DNA from: Aquilaria yunnanensis
Lineage: Eukaryota; Streptophyta; Magnoliopsida; Malvales; Thymelaeaceae
NCBI GenBank assembly: GCA_039654915.1
Contig: CM077600.1
Location: 75,587,992 to 75,651,991, forward strand
Length of the DNA stretch: 64,000 bases
Reading direction: 5' to 3'
How positions within the stretch are numbered: the first letter of the stretch is position 1; each line of letters begins with the position of its first letter. Below, one piece after another: positions 43,554 to 53,096 of the stretch. The position numbers were made by a program, and so were the translations under genes. The notes beneath the pieces are model-generated. The model was given only the letters and a program-made list of their open reading frames with translations, did not search any database and had not been told where the DNA came from.

Positions 43554-44970
43554 TGTTAGTGTTGTGCCCAAAAGCCAATCATGAGATGATTGTATTTTTT
43601 GCACATTGAGTCATGATATTTTATTAAGGCATTAATCCAGCAATTATGTTTGTTGTTCTATTTCTGCGTAACGCAATAAACATAATTGTAACCCTAAAAT
43701 AATGATATTCTCAAACGTCCCTGGTCTAGTATTATTGTGGAGCGGGTTGCAATAATACATAACGACTAGCATATGTGGAGACTAATATGAGATATGTAGT
43801 CTACATATGGGTACAAGTTGGAGAACTTGTGTACTGGACCGACCCACCATGAGAACACTACATGGATCGTTATATGAGTGTCATAAGTGATTCTCATAGT
43901 GATCACGGTATATGTAGTCCTTTGACCTAAGATCGTCAAGGTTCCCTACATGTAAGTCACATACTTTGATATTTTCCTTTCTTACTCGTAACTGAGTGAA
44001 CTTGAAGGAGGTCATTGGGTATGTCACATATCATGCGGAGGGATTTGTATGATCAAGATGGGATTTGTCCCTCCTATGTAACAGGAGTGATATCTTCGGG
44101 CCCCTTCATGGAGTAAGACTTAAAAAAAATGCATACCATGCTCGGATGAGTTGATATACGATATCAATGTCATCAGTTTAAGTTGGTCTACTCGGTAATC
44201 AAGAAACCAAAGATTGAGCTATACGAGAGTGACACATTCCATGTCTCGTGCTTAGTCTTGATATCTTGGACAAAAGGACAATGGCATATATCAGTAATGA
44301 TCATAAAGGTTTAGTCGAATCACCGACAATCTTGTCACTTGGGTAGCAATGATGTGTTGCTAGACACCGCTCATTACTTATGATCATAAATGTGATTTAT
44401 GATCATTGCCAACGTGTTAAGAGCCTATTGGGTCACACACATAGAGCTATTTGGATCATTAGAGTGCATGGGCTAATAATTTGGGTTTTGGTTTCACAAT
44501 AATTTCGTATTAATAATGGGCCCAATAGTTGAGCCATTATTAAGCCCGAAATTAAAGCCTAATTAGATTAGGGCTTTGAAACCCATTAGGCCTGGAAGTT
44601 GAGTCTCATTATAAATATAACTTTTAGTGAGAAATTCACAGGTCCCCTTGCCCTAGCCTACCAAAAGGACAGCTGCACTCTTCTCTTGCAATTCCTTGGA
44701 GGACGTAAGCTAGCACTGCAAGCGCGAAAGAAACGCATTTGCCGGGACGTTGTGGAAGCGTGGTGATCCCGAGAGGCTCGTGTGGATACCTTAGAGAGCT
44801 TGAATATGTCAACTATTCAGGTTTTGTGGTTTGACCCTACAATTGAGAAAGAGATCTCAACCGAAAATTAGGTATGAAAATTTTCGAACACCCGGTTTAC
44901 CCCGTTTCACTTGGATCCTGGAGGGTTTCGGTTAAATTCTGCTGCATTGTTTGGCTCCTGAAACCCAACA
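43554..44970 (+). repeat. Copia-family solo LTR (plus), 1417 bp
   Basis: TGTTAGTGTTGTGCCC ... AACCCAACA. Target duplication GGACG at 43549-43553 and 44971-44975. The empty site is visible in Tat-A near 3617-3645. Palindrome copy at 44380-44406. Confidence 0.94.
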
Positions 44971-44975
44971 GGACG

Positions 44976-45037
44976 GGGACTTCAGGAGTCCCTTGTCCTT
45001 AGAATGATGAGTTTCAACGACGGTGACCTGGGGGTGA
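44976..45037 (-). other. Tat-B leader between PBS and gag
   Basis: Short stretch with TTCTAAGGACAAGGGACTCC on the minus strand, matching Tat-A 3609-3628. It is the start of the Tat-B transcript's internal region. Confidence 0.6.
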
Positions 45038-45058
45038 GTTCCTATAGACAGCGCCAAA
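45038..45058 (-). other. Primer binding site of Tat-B
   Basis: On minus: TTTGGCGCTGTCTATAGGAA right after the 5' LTR end GGGCATCA. A typical PBS form in Tat-type elements; the tRNA is not assigned. Confidence 0.7.
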
Positions 45059-45814
45059 TGATGCCCGGCAGCATCTTCGCTGTACGACATGGTAGGCCTG
45101 AGAGGGACTTCTGGTATGGAGATACTAGGAAAGAAGACTTCCAGCGTAAGATTGCCTGAAACGCTCAAAAGAACAGAGAGTGGAGAATTAAGAGTAAAGA
45201 GAGTTCTATCTGTGTCCTTACCAAGGTTGTTCCCCAAGTATTTATAGGAGAGCATTTTACATAGCCTGCTCAAATCATGACACGTGTTCGGTCGAGTGTG
45301 GTCCGTATCTTCGAGGATGGGGGACCTCCAGTTGGCCATAGGTTGTTCTAGCCAGGAGTCAGGGCCATGGGAGGTCTGTGTGTCAGGGGCGTATGCGAGG
45401 TCTTTGCATCAGAGGCTCCTTAACCATTTTTGTCTTCTCCGTAAAACCCTTTCAGGGAACAAGACCCCTTCGAGGTGTGAGACCCCTTCGGAATATGAGG
45501 CCCCCTTCGGCTAGATACCATCATCGAGGGCTGTCAGGATAAGCATCTTCGGCGGAGAGCCAAGGATGGTGAGGCTATTTTCCCCGAAGTTGGCTAGGTC
45601 ATCTTACCGCGGGTGGTAGCGCACCGTACTCTTGAGATCAATCCTATTATTCTCCGAGGGTGATGGTGGATTACCGAGGTTAGGGGGTCAAGGACTGCGA
45701 ACCCTCTCTTTCCAAGGTTGGTGCTCGTCTGATCCGAGGGTGATGCTCATCTTTACTGAGGGTGGTGCTCATCAGAGCTTGGGCGTTTGAAGGGTAATAG
45801 CCCTTTGGCTATCA
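45059..45814 (-). repeat. Tat-B 5' LTR (756 bp)
   Basis: On minus it starts TGATAGCCAAAGGGCTATTACC (45814) and ends GCCGGGCATCA (45059). Flanked by AAGAG at 45815-45819. It retains the uninterrupted copia target CCTGAGAGGGAC. Confidence 0.93.
45239..45246 (-). promoter_or_regulatory. TATA box in Tat-B 5' LTR
   Basis: TATAAATA on the minus strand (CCTATAAATACTTGGGG), conserved in the left LTR at 32351-32358. Likely promoter of Tat-B RNA. Confidence 0.6.
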
Positions 45815-45819
45815 AAGAG

Positions 45820-45885
45820 GCCTTACTAAGCCCAAATAGTGACCCTAAATGCCTCCACTAGCCTTTTCTTATGGCTTTTCTTCCT
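45820..45885 (-). pseudogene. Tat-C antisense gene fragment between Tat-B and the gag-only element
   Basis: 66 bp of Tat-C host sequence left between two insertions. It joins 23960 on one side and 51547 on the other once both elements and their duplications are removed. Too short for a protein call; its place in the antisense gene follows from the neighbours. Confidence 0.5.
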
Positions 45886-45890
45886 AGTTG

Positions 45891-46910
45891 TGATATGATC
45901 AAAGAAGGCACAACCAAGAATGACAAGGATCCATTGAAGATAACTAGTGGACCAATGACAAGGAAGAAGGTTAAGGAGCTCACTAGTGCACTTCAAGCTC
46001 GAATGTTGACAGATTGGTGATGTTCTGGTAGAAAAATCATATCTTGAGGTAAAAAGGTCAGAATTGAGTAATTATTGATTCATTGGAAAGATAACATCTG
46101 AACCTACAATTCATATGAAGACCATCAAACCCATTTTTCACGTTAAGGAGGTCCAATTTAGCTTCAAAGTCGCGATTTACGAGTTATCGCTGGTTCAGAA
46201 GCAGTTGCAGTATTTTGGGCATATCTTTGGATTTAGATGTCCCTTTTGTGTGGTTCAGGTGTCATTTCAAAGCTAAGAAAGAGATCTACAACTTTCATGC
46301 TTTGCATTTTGAGAAATCATGGATGAATCAAGTTCTAATTTCAGCTTGAAGTTGAAGACACAAGCAGGAACCACCTGAGAAGACTATTTTGGGTTTCTAT
46401 GCCCAATCTTGTGTTGTAACGTATCTTATTTTATTTTCCTAATTATTTACATTATTTAGGAAGTTATTTAGGCTATGGAATAGTTTTAAATCGTTTTGGA
46501 CAAGTGGCATACGCTGCATTCATTAAACTTATTCAAACTAGGAATTAGAGTCCTAATTTGACTAGGATTTCCTATGTCTTTGTATCTAGGATTCCTAAGG
46601 GATTTAGGCTACGAATTTTGCCCAGCTTTTAACCCTAGTTTATGCCTATATAAAGGCACATATTCTGGATGTAAACATACAGAAAATTTTTGAAATAATA
46701 TTGCTCTTTGGAGAGGTTATCTCTTTGGTTCTTGGTGGACTGCCTTGGTGCACAAGTGTGCTTGTGTTCTTGGAGTTCTATACTTCTCGTTTCTAGTCAC
46801 AGGTTGATTAGGGGTGGGGGTCTTCAAACCCAGTCTCTTTGATGTCTTGTGGAGCTTGAAAAACATCTTGGGTGAGTTTCATGGTCTTTATACCATAGGG
46901 GTTCACATCA
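45891..46910 (+). repeat. Gag-only element 5' LTR (1020 bp)
   Basis: TGATATGATC ... GGTTCACATCA. Its first about 130 bp encode the last residues of the downstream 541-codon frame (GPMTRKKVKEL) when present as the 3' LTR. TATA motif at 46647-46654. Confidence 0.95.
46647..46654 (+). promoter_or_regulatory. TATA box in gag-only element 5' LTR
   Basis: TATATAAA in GCCTATATAAAGGC, kept in the 3' LTR. Likely core promoter, about 260 bp before the LTR end. Confidence 0.65.
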
Positions 46911-46911
46911 G

Positions 46912-46924
46912 TTGGTATCAGAGC
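46912..46924 (+). other. Primer binding site (initiator tRNA-Met) of gag-only element
   Basis: TTGGTATCAGAGCC one base after the LTR, complementary to the 3' end of initiator tRNA-Met. Confidence 0.88.
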
Positions 46925-47820
46925 CACAAGTTCCATTGAAGGACATATCTTTGTGTTCTTGTTTCTCTTCATTTTTCCTTCAATTTTGTCCAGTAATTTC
47001 GTGCTTTAATTCTCTGTTTTAATATATTTTCTTCTTGTTTCAGGTCTGTCCTTTTTGTTCCATCCTTGTTCAAGTCTAAAAATCACAAAAACAACAAAAA
47101 GAAGTCAATCCGTGTCACCTAGTATTCTCGGTTTCAATTCGTTTGTGCTTGTCTAATTCTTATCTTTCTGTTTCGTGTCCAGCCATATTAATCTCTTTTG
47201 TTTTGATTGTTTCCAGCATCTTAGAGTCCAGAAAACTTCAAAAAAAAGAAGGATCCAAGTTCAGGAATTTTCGGTATCAAAAAGTTGCTTCAAATTGTGC
47301 CAATTTCACTAGTTTTCTTGTCTTGGCCGAAAAGAATTCTAACTTTTTGTCTTTGGCAGCAAGGAGTTTCAAGGAGAACGTTTGGTTTGCATCAAAACAG
47401 CAAGCAAAAGAAAAAAAAAGGAGGAAAAAAAAGGAAGGAAAAGAAAAGAAAAAGAAAGAGGAAAGAAAAGAAAAGAAAAGAGCTTGCAAAAAAAGAAGTT
47501 TTCTCAAAGTGTTGAAAGTTTGCGCCCCAAAACCTATCCCATTGTTTTTAAGCCAAAAAGCTTTCTGTGTGGTTCTTGTGATCATCAATTGCAAGAGCTT
47601 CTTAGAGTCTTTTAAAGCTTGTTTAGCCCACCTCTTTTGGAGTCAAAATAGTTCTTCAAAATTCAAGTTTTCTTGTGTGCTTTGAGGATAGTTTTCTTAG
47701 AACTTTTGAGAACTCTTTGAATAGCAATATCTCACTAACAAATTGAGTGCTTGAGTGTTCATCTTTTGAGTGAAACACGTGAGGTGAGTGTTTGTGAGGA
47801 TCTTTGTTCTTTTCAGGAGT
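46925..47820 (+). other. Leader of gag-only element with long purine tract
   Basis: About 0.9 kb between PBS and gag. An 80 bp almost pure A/G tract lies at 47402-47482. A 180-codon frame (47143-47685) spans it and would give a Lys/Arg-rich protein; I read it as leader sequence, not a gene, since it has no motif. Pyrimidine-rich strings ending in CAG occur at about 47030-47042 and 47806-47817. Confidence 0.6.
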
Positions 47821-48993
47821 ATGGAGGGCCAAGAGGATAGGAGAATGGAAGTGAGACACAATGAGGAGCCTACCATGGGAGAATTTCAAGAAACACTGAA
47901 TAGACTTGTGGGGAGGATTAAGGACATTGATTTGAGGTTGCCAAGGAGACCAAATCCCATCTTGCAACCAAGGAAAGGCCTAAGGAGAGAAGAACCCGAG
48001 AAGGAAGAAGGGCACTGGCATGACCATGGGCTTCCAAGGAGGGGGGAGCCAAGAGAAGATCATAACCTTAACTCCATCAACTTTACCATTCCATCCTTCC
48101 AAGGGAGGAGTGATCCCGATGCATATTGGGAGTGGGAACAAAAGATTGAGATGGTGTTTGATTGCCATCATTACTCCGAGAAAGATAAGGTTAAATTGGC
48201 TACCACAAAGTTCACTAATTATGCTCTTGTATGGTGGAATCAGGATGTTACTTCTAGGAGAAGGAATGAGGAAGAGCCCATACATACATGGAGAGCCCTT
48301 AAAGCCTTAATGAGGAGGAGATTTGTGCCTAGCTCCTACTATAGAGATCAACGCTTAAAGCTTCAAAAGCTAGTGCAAGGCCAAAGGAGTGTGGAGGACT
48401 ACCATAAAGACTTGGAGAGGACCTTGACACGAGCCAACATCATGGAGGATGAGGAGACCACCATTGCTAGATTCATTAATGGTCTCAATCTTGAGATTGC
48501 CAACGAAGTGGAGATGGTGCCATATGTCAACATGGAGGATTTGCTTCATCATGCCATTAAGGCCGAGAGGAGCATCAAGAGAGCAAAGGCATCCAAGATG
48601 TGTCAAGGAAGAATTTCCACATGGAGAGGAGCATGGAGTAAGGATGTGAGAGAAGTGCCCAAGCCAAACATGGAGGCCACAAAAGGAAACTTGTCTCAAT
48701 CTCAACAAGAGAAGTCAATCATGCTTGTACCACTTTCACCACAACAAGTCTTGGAGGATCAAAGAAAAATTCAAAGTGAGCTTGAGAGAAAAGAGAAAGA
48801 GGGGAAAGTTGAGGGCAAGAGTGATGAGGGGAAAGTTGAGAGAACAAACGAGAGATTAAGTGAGAAGAGTGAACATGAGGGGAAGAAGAGTGGAGAGTTC
48901 CCGAGAGAAGAAATTGAGTGTGAAGTTGAGAGAAGACAAGAGTGTAATGAACCAAGCCGAGTGAAGAAAGAAAGACCTACAGAGAAGCCATAA
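47821..48993 (+). CDS. Gag protein of the gag-only element
   Basis: 391 codons open from the ATG at 47821 (the frame extends 11 codons upstream, to an ATG at 47788; 47821 fits the family better). The capsid region is typical of plant gypsy Gag (retrotrans_gag type): NFTIPSFQGRSDPDAYWEWE, FDCHHYSEKDKVKLATTKFT, ALVWWNQDV, RFVPSSYYRDQRLKLQKLVQ and FINGLNLEIANEVEM. No CCHC zinc knuckle is seen. Instead the C-terminal 110 residues are a highly charged Glu/Lys/Arg/Ser tail. The product would assemble particles; with the intact frame it may be expressible. Confidence 0.88.
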   Translation: MEGQEDRRMEVRHNEEPTMGEFQETLNRLVGRIKDIDLRLPRRPNPILQPRKGLRREEPEKEEGHWHDHGLPRRGEPREDHNLNSINFTIPSFQGRSDPDAYWEWEQKIEMVFDCHHYSEKDKVKLATTKFTNYALVWWNQDVTSRRRNEEEPIHTWRALKALMRRRFVPSSYYRDQRLKLQKLVQGQRSVEDYHKDLERTLTRANIMEDEETTIARFINGLNLEIANEVEMVPYVNMEDLLHHAIKAERSIKRAKASKMCQGRISTWRGAWSKDVREVPKPNMEATKGNLSQSQQEKSIMLVPLSPQQVLEDQRKIQSELERKEKEGKVEGKSDEGKVERTNERLSEKSEHEGKKSGEFPREEIECEVERRQECNEPSRVKKERPTEKP

Positions 48994-49025
48994 TTTCATC
49001 TAACATAACAAAGTCTTCTAGTGTT

Positions 49026-50651
49026 GTGTTGTCTTCTTTTCAGGACTTAAGTGGATATGAACTTCAAGAATCAAGTGAGTTGCTGCCCATCCAAGAAGTT
49101 GGTGTTCCTAATATTCCAAGCCATGTCCCATGCATTAAAACAACAAAGGAGGTTGAGAAGGAACAATTTGAGGTAAGTCCAAGTGATTTCATATGCAAAA
49201 GTTTGCCTAACATTGTTTCTTATCCTATGTTTCAAGGGGATGAAATTAATGCAACTCCAACCGAAGCCAGGAAGTGCAAAGGTGAAAATTTTATGGTTCC
49301 TACACCGAAGGAAGATACTTGGAAACTAAGTCCAACCACTGTAATGTATTTCTTCCTAACACCTAGATTTGATGCAGTTTTGCATGAAAATCTCAAACAA
49401 TGTGTGTTTGCTTGCAATGTTATTTTGAAGAATGGTTTTCATGAAACTAGATTAAGAGAAGGAAGTAAGCATGAAACTTTGACAAAATATGGTTTTAAAG
49501 CCTCTAATTCTCTGGTTTTGTCAAATCTTCTTTGGAATTGCCTGAGTTTCTCTAAAGAAAAATCTGTTTTGGAGTCTTTTATTTTTGAATTTGTTCGTTT
49601 TGCATCCGTCTCACATTGTTTTGTTCCGTCTCAAGTAAAATCTATTTCTTTGGAACTTTTCATGCATAAATTGGTTGTTACACATGCATTACATATTTCT
49701 TTGTTTCCCATTAACATTCAGCCCATTTTTATGCATCAATCTTTAATTTCCAGCAAGCATTGTTTTATCTTGACACATGCATTACACAAACTTTTCAGCA
49801 TTGATCTTTTTGCTTTATGTCCAAACTTAAAATTTTTTATTTTGAGTGAAAATTCTGGTTTTAAATTCAGCCTTTTAAGGAGGTATGTTGAGTCCTTTGT
49901 TTTGTGTCACATTTCATACATATTCACAATTTTTATGGATTGTGGTGCATATACATACAAAAATAAGTTTGATCTTGTTTCATTTAAAATGCTTAGGATT
50001 TTTGTGAAATTCATGCATTCTAGTTTTGTTATTAGTTTAGGCCATATTGTGTTCAATTCTTGTTTGTTTGAATGGCCTATGCAAAGTATTGTCTTGACAT
50101 ACATAACTTGTGCTTTTCATGACCTTGACACTTATGTGAGTTTAGGTCCATTTTTTTTGAGTGCATACAGCATCCCTAATGTAAATTATTCCTACACTTT
50201 TACTTGTTGTGAGAATAATGTTTTTGAGATGGCAAAGGCAATGAAAGTGATGCCTAGAGTTAAGATGAAAATTGTGCAAACATTCAGATTTTTTGTGCTA
50301 ATTGTTTCAAGCTTTGTCTTTGATCCAGGAGGTATCATTGCATTTGGATATTGGTTCAGGTTTTGCTCAAGATTAAAGCTCCATACACAAGCATTCCATG
50401 CTATTGGTGCTTATGTGAAAGGTAAGTGCTTATGTGTTGATTATTTCATTGTTATTGATTCAATTCCCTTTTCTAGTGCAGGTTTTGATTCGAGGACGAA
50501 TCCTTCTAAGGAGGGGGCAGCTGATATGATCAAAGAAGGCACAACCAAGAATGACAAGGATCCATTGAAGATAACTAGTGGACCAATGACAAGGAAGAAG
50601 GTTAAGGAGCTCACTAGTGCACTTCAAGCTCGAATGTTGACAGATTGGTGA
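49026..50651 (+). CDS. Unknown 541-codon ORF in place of pol; runs into the 3' LTR
   Basis: Open frame of 541 codons, in a different frame from gag and 33 bp after the gag stop. The N-terminus is hydrophilic (residues 1-100); about residues 170-400 are rich in Phe, Ser, Leu, His and Cys with several hydrophobic stretches; the C-terminus (FDSRTNPSKEGAADM ... GPMTRKKVKELTSALQ) resembles tails of plant gypsy polyproteins. The last about 43 codons lie in the 3' LTR. No enzyme motif is visible. The sequence TCTTCTTTTCAG just after the ATG (49034-49044) looks like a splice acceptor. It may be a remnant frame kept open by recent age, or a real accessory protein. Confidence 0.5.
   Translation: MLSSFQDLSGYELQESSELLPIQEVGVPNIPSHVPCIKTTKEVEKEQFEVSPSDFICKSLPNIVSYPMFQGDEINATPTEARKCKGENFMVPTPKEDTWKLSPTTVMYFFLTPRFDAVLHENLKQCVFACNVILKNGFHETRLREGSKHETLTKYGFKASNSLVLSNLLWNCLSFSKEKSVLESFIFEFVRFASVSHCFVPSQVKSISLELFMHKLVVTHALHISLFPINIQPIFMHQSLISSKHCFILTHALHKLFSIDLFALCPNLKFFILSENSGFKFSLLRRYVESFVLCHISYIFTIFMDCGAYTYKNKFDLVSFKMLRIFVKFMHSSFVISLGHIVFNSCLFEWPMQSIVLTYITCAFHDLDTYVSLGPFFLSAYSIPNVNYSYTFTCCENNVFEMAKAMKVMPRVKMKIVQTFRFFVLIVSSFVFDPGGIIAFGYWFRFCSRLKLHTQAFHAIGAYVKGKCLCVDYFIVIDSIPFSSAGFDSRTNPSKEGAADMIKEGTTKNDKDPLKITSGPMTRKKVKELTSALQARMLTDW
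50507..50521 (+). other. Polypurine tract of gag-only element
   Basis: AAGGAGGGGGCAGC immediately before the 3' LTR start TGATATGATC. Confidence 0.85.
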
Positions 50652-51541
50652 TGTTCTGGTAGAAAAATCATATCTTGAGCTAAAAAGGTCAGAATTGAGT
50701 AATTATTGATTCATTGGAAAGATAACATCTGAACCTACAATTCATATGAAGACCATCAAACCCATTTTTCACGTTAAGGAGGTCCAATTTAGCTTCAAAG
50801 TCGCGATTTACGAGTTATCGCTGGTTCAGAAGCAGTTGCAGTATTTTGGGCATATCTTTGGATTTAGATGTCCCTTTTGTGTGGTTCAGGTGTCATTTCA
50901 AAGCTAAGAAAGAGATCTACAACTTTCATGCTTTGCATTTTGAGAAATCATGGATGAATCAAGTTCTAATTTCAGCTTGAAGTTGAAGACACAAGCAGGA
51001 ACCACCTGAGAAGACTATTTTGGGTTTCTATGCCCAATCTTGTGTTGTAACGTATCTTATTTTATTTTCCTAATTATTTACATTATTTAGGAAGCTATTT
51101 AGGCTATGGAATAGTTTTAAATCGTTTTGGACAAGTGGCATACGCTGCATTCATTAAACTTATTCAAACTAGGAATTAGAGTCCTAATTTGACTAGGATT
51201 TCCTATGTCTTTGTATCTAGGATTCCTAAGGGATTTAGGCTGCGAATTTTGCCCAGCTTTTAACCCTAGTTTAGGCCTATATAAAGGCACATATTCTGGA
51301 TGTAAACATACAGAAAATTTTTGAAATAATATTGCTCTTTGGAGAGGTTATCTCTTTGGTTCTTGGTGGACTGCCTTGGTGCACAAGTGTGCTTGTGTTC
51401 TTGGAGTTCTATACTTCTCGTTTCTAGTCACAGGTTGATTAGGGGTGGGGGTCTTCAAACCTAGTCTCTTTGATGTCTTGTGGAGCTTGAAAAACATCTT
51501 GGGCGAGTTTCATGGTCTTTATACCATAGGGGTTCGCATCA
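50522..51541 (+). repeat. Gag-only element 3' LTR (1020 bp)
   Basis: Same length as the 5' LTR and about seven base differences (for example GAGGTAAAA/GAGCTAAAA, GGCTACG/GGCTGCG, GGGTGAG/GGGCGAG). Followed by the target duplication AGTTG. Confidence 0.95.
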
Positions 51542-51546
51542 AGTTG

Positions 51547-52400
51547 GAAGGATTACTCACATCAGGATAATTCTGACAGACCCTGTTGATTCTCACTCAT
51601 CTGAAAGTTGTCTAATCAATCTCTATATAATGGATGGGGAACAACTCTAAAAAATTGTTATTCCCTACCATTGACTCTAGCCAAGTGACCAACCCAATGT
51701 ACGAACGGTGGCTCTTATAGCTAAGCTAGGGCCTGCTGTAGAGTACTGGGAAATTCACAAGGGAATCCCCAAGCCAACTCCCTCAAGGTAAAGAAGAAGT
51801 TATCCTTCCACCCTACCCATTAGTCCTTATAGGAAATGAAGGCAAAGGACTTGTTTCCTCCTTTGTTGATAAAGGCAATGTAGATGAAAACATAATCCTT
51901 CTTCAAGTTTAGCATATGAAACTGCAGAGAAATGTCTAGCAGAAGACTTACCATCACAATCTTGTAGCAAAGTATGAACATGTTGATATGCATAACAGAG
52001 TTTGGGGTTAGCTGCAACAGCAGCACCTGGTAATGATGGCAAAATTGTTCCACCAATGGGTAGACAGGGAAGCAGAGCCCTACCTGAAGCTCTTTAGTAT
52101 AGACCGTGAGGACATCAACCTTCTTATCACCATCATTGAGGCCCTAATCCTTCAATACTTGATCATGAAAAGGGCGGTCATAATGCCATTAGGCCAGTAA
52201 TACTGCCACAAATTCATCGCTAAAGTTCCCTCATTGATTTTTGTCATAATGGGCTTTAACACTTTCACATTGAGAAAGAATGACATATTCAAGTAATTGG
52301 CCTTGCCGGTGATAGCCCTAGATGATGATCTTGGAGATGTCATTTGGAAAAATCGTTGTGCAATATGTCAAGGCTACCGCCAACATATGATGAGTAGTGG
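51547..52400 (-). pseudogene. Tat-C antisense accessory gene, N-terminal half
   Basis: On minus, fragments in two frames line up with exon 1 of the Tat-A gene: FCHHYQVLLLQLTPNS for FCQFHGIAVNKLPPNS, a middle part with FHMLNLKKDYVFIYI, then NKGGNKSFAFISYKD and WVGWKDNFFFT for the GSKKF...KDSWQGWQRKFFFL block. It ends at the gag-only element insertion site and continues at 23960. Many stops and shifts. Confidence 0.6.
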
Positions 52401-53083
52401 AGGAATGGAAAATAGTGGCAAAAAATTCCAACCAAAATACCGAAAACCACCATTATAGATTATACAAATAAATGGGACTCATTACCTGACTATAAGAAAG
52501 TTGATGAACGAAACAAAGAACTTTGAAGATTTATAAGAAGACTCGACAACTGCGAAGGGTAGAGCGAATCACAATGAGTATGAGCAAGGAAAAGTACAAA
52601 GCAAGAAACAGTCAAATGGTGAAAAAGAAGGGTGCAAAACCCCACCATATATATATGGAAACCCATAACCTTTGAGTTCCGTCTTTGAAACCACCACTAC
52701 AATCATGGCAGATTTTTCACACACTAAGGGGAAGGCACATGGCTACCAATAGACGTAAAAAGTAGTGGTCACGTATGGCCATTTCTCTCAGACGCATTAA
52801 TTAAGACATCACATCATCTTATTCCTTGACCACTGTGTCTACAACTTGTAATGACTGCATAGTATAAAGGAAAGAGGGTGGACAAATGATGACATTTTTG
52901 TAGCTTCCCATGGAAGCAGTTCAAAGAAGCATCGTACTTCTCCTAGCAAATGATGCCAAATAAGGCACCCGACTTAACACAAGAAAAGAAGAGACGGATC
53001 GTACCCTTTTTAAACAAACGCAGATCACCCTTCAATACAACAACATCTAAGAAAATGTAAGACCTCGGCCCATATTTTCTTAC
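52401..53083. other. Tat-C region upstream of antisense gene
   Basis: About 680 bp with no gene. By the layout of Tat-A and Tat-B it should contain the antisense promoter; an ATATATATGG motif near 52648-52658 lies at a fitting place but is not a firm call. Confidence 0.35.
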
Positions 53084-53092
53084 AAGGGGGAC
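53084..53092 (+). other. Polypurine tract of Tat-C
   Basis: ACAAGGGGGAC just before the proposed 3' LTR start TGGTAGG. Shares the position and G-run with the Tat-A and Tat-B tracts. Confidence 0.5.
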
Positions 53093-53096
53093 TTAT

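Larger units (their letters stand above)
23966..45814 (-). mobile_element. Tat-B: Tat-type Ty3/gypsy retrotransposon, carries nested copia elements
   Basis: Full-length minus-strand element with target duplication AAGAG (23961-23965, 45815-45819). 5' LTR on the right, then PBS, gag, protease, RT, two RNase H domains, integrase, the plus-strand accessory gene, polypurine tract and 3' LTR on the left. Without the three copia insertions it is about 10.9 kb. Gag and pol up to the integrase zinc finger (41668 down to about 37590) lie in one reading frame, interrupted only by stops, which points to a single Gag-Pol polyprotein in the ancestor. Confidence 0.93.
45891..51541 (+). mobile_element. Young gag-only Ty3/gypsy element, 5.65 kb, no pol
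   Basis: Two 1020 bp LTRs with about seven differences by eye, target duplication AGTTG (45886-45890, 51542-51546), PBS for initiator tRNA-Met, intact gag frame, polypurine tract. No protease, RT, RNase H or integrase sequence is present; a 541-codon frame of unknown type takes their place. It is thus a non-autonomous element needing enzymes from a relative. High LTR identity makes it the youngest datable insertion of the window. The Gag type and an LTR that carries coding sequence recall CRM-like chromoviruses; this assignment is tentative. Confidence 0.92.

Noticed and set aside
41858..44970. The two solo LTRs as the two ends of one deleted copia element
   Set aside because: Each has its own 5 bp duplication and the 280 bp between them is Tat-B gag, not copia.
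47143..47685. 180-codon Lys-rich frame as a gene
   Set aside because: Built on a purine tract in a leader; no domain; better read as untranslated sequence.
47783..47817. Mini-intron GTGAGT...TTTTCAG just before gag
   Set aside because: Only 35 bp, below the size usable by plant spliceosomes; the acceptor alone may matter with a farther donor.
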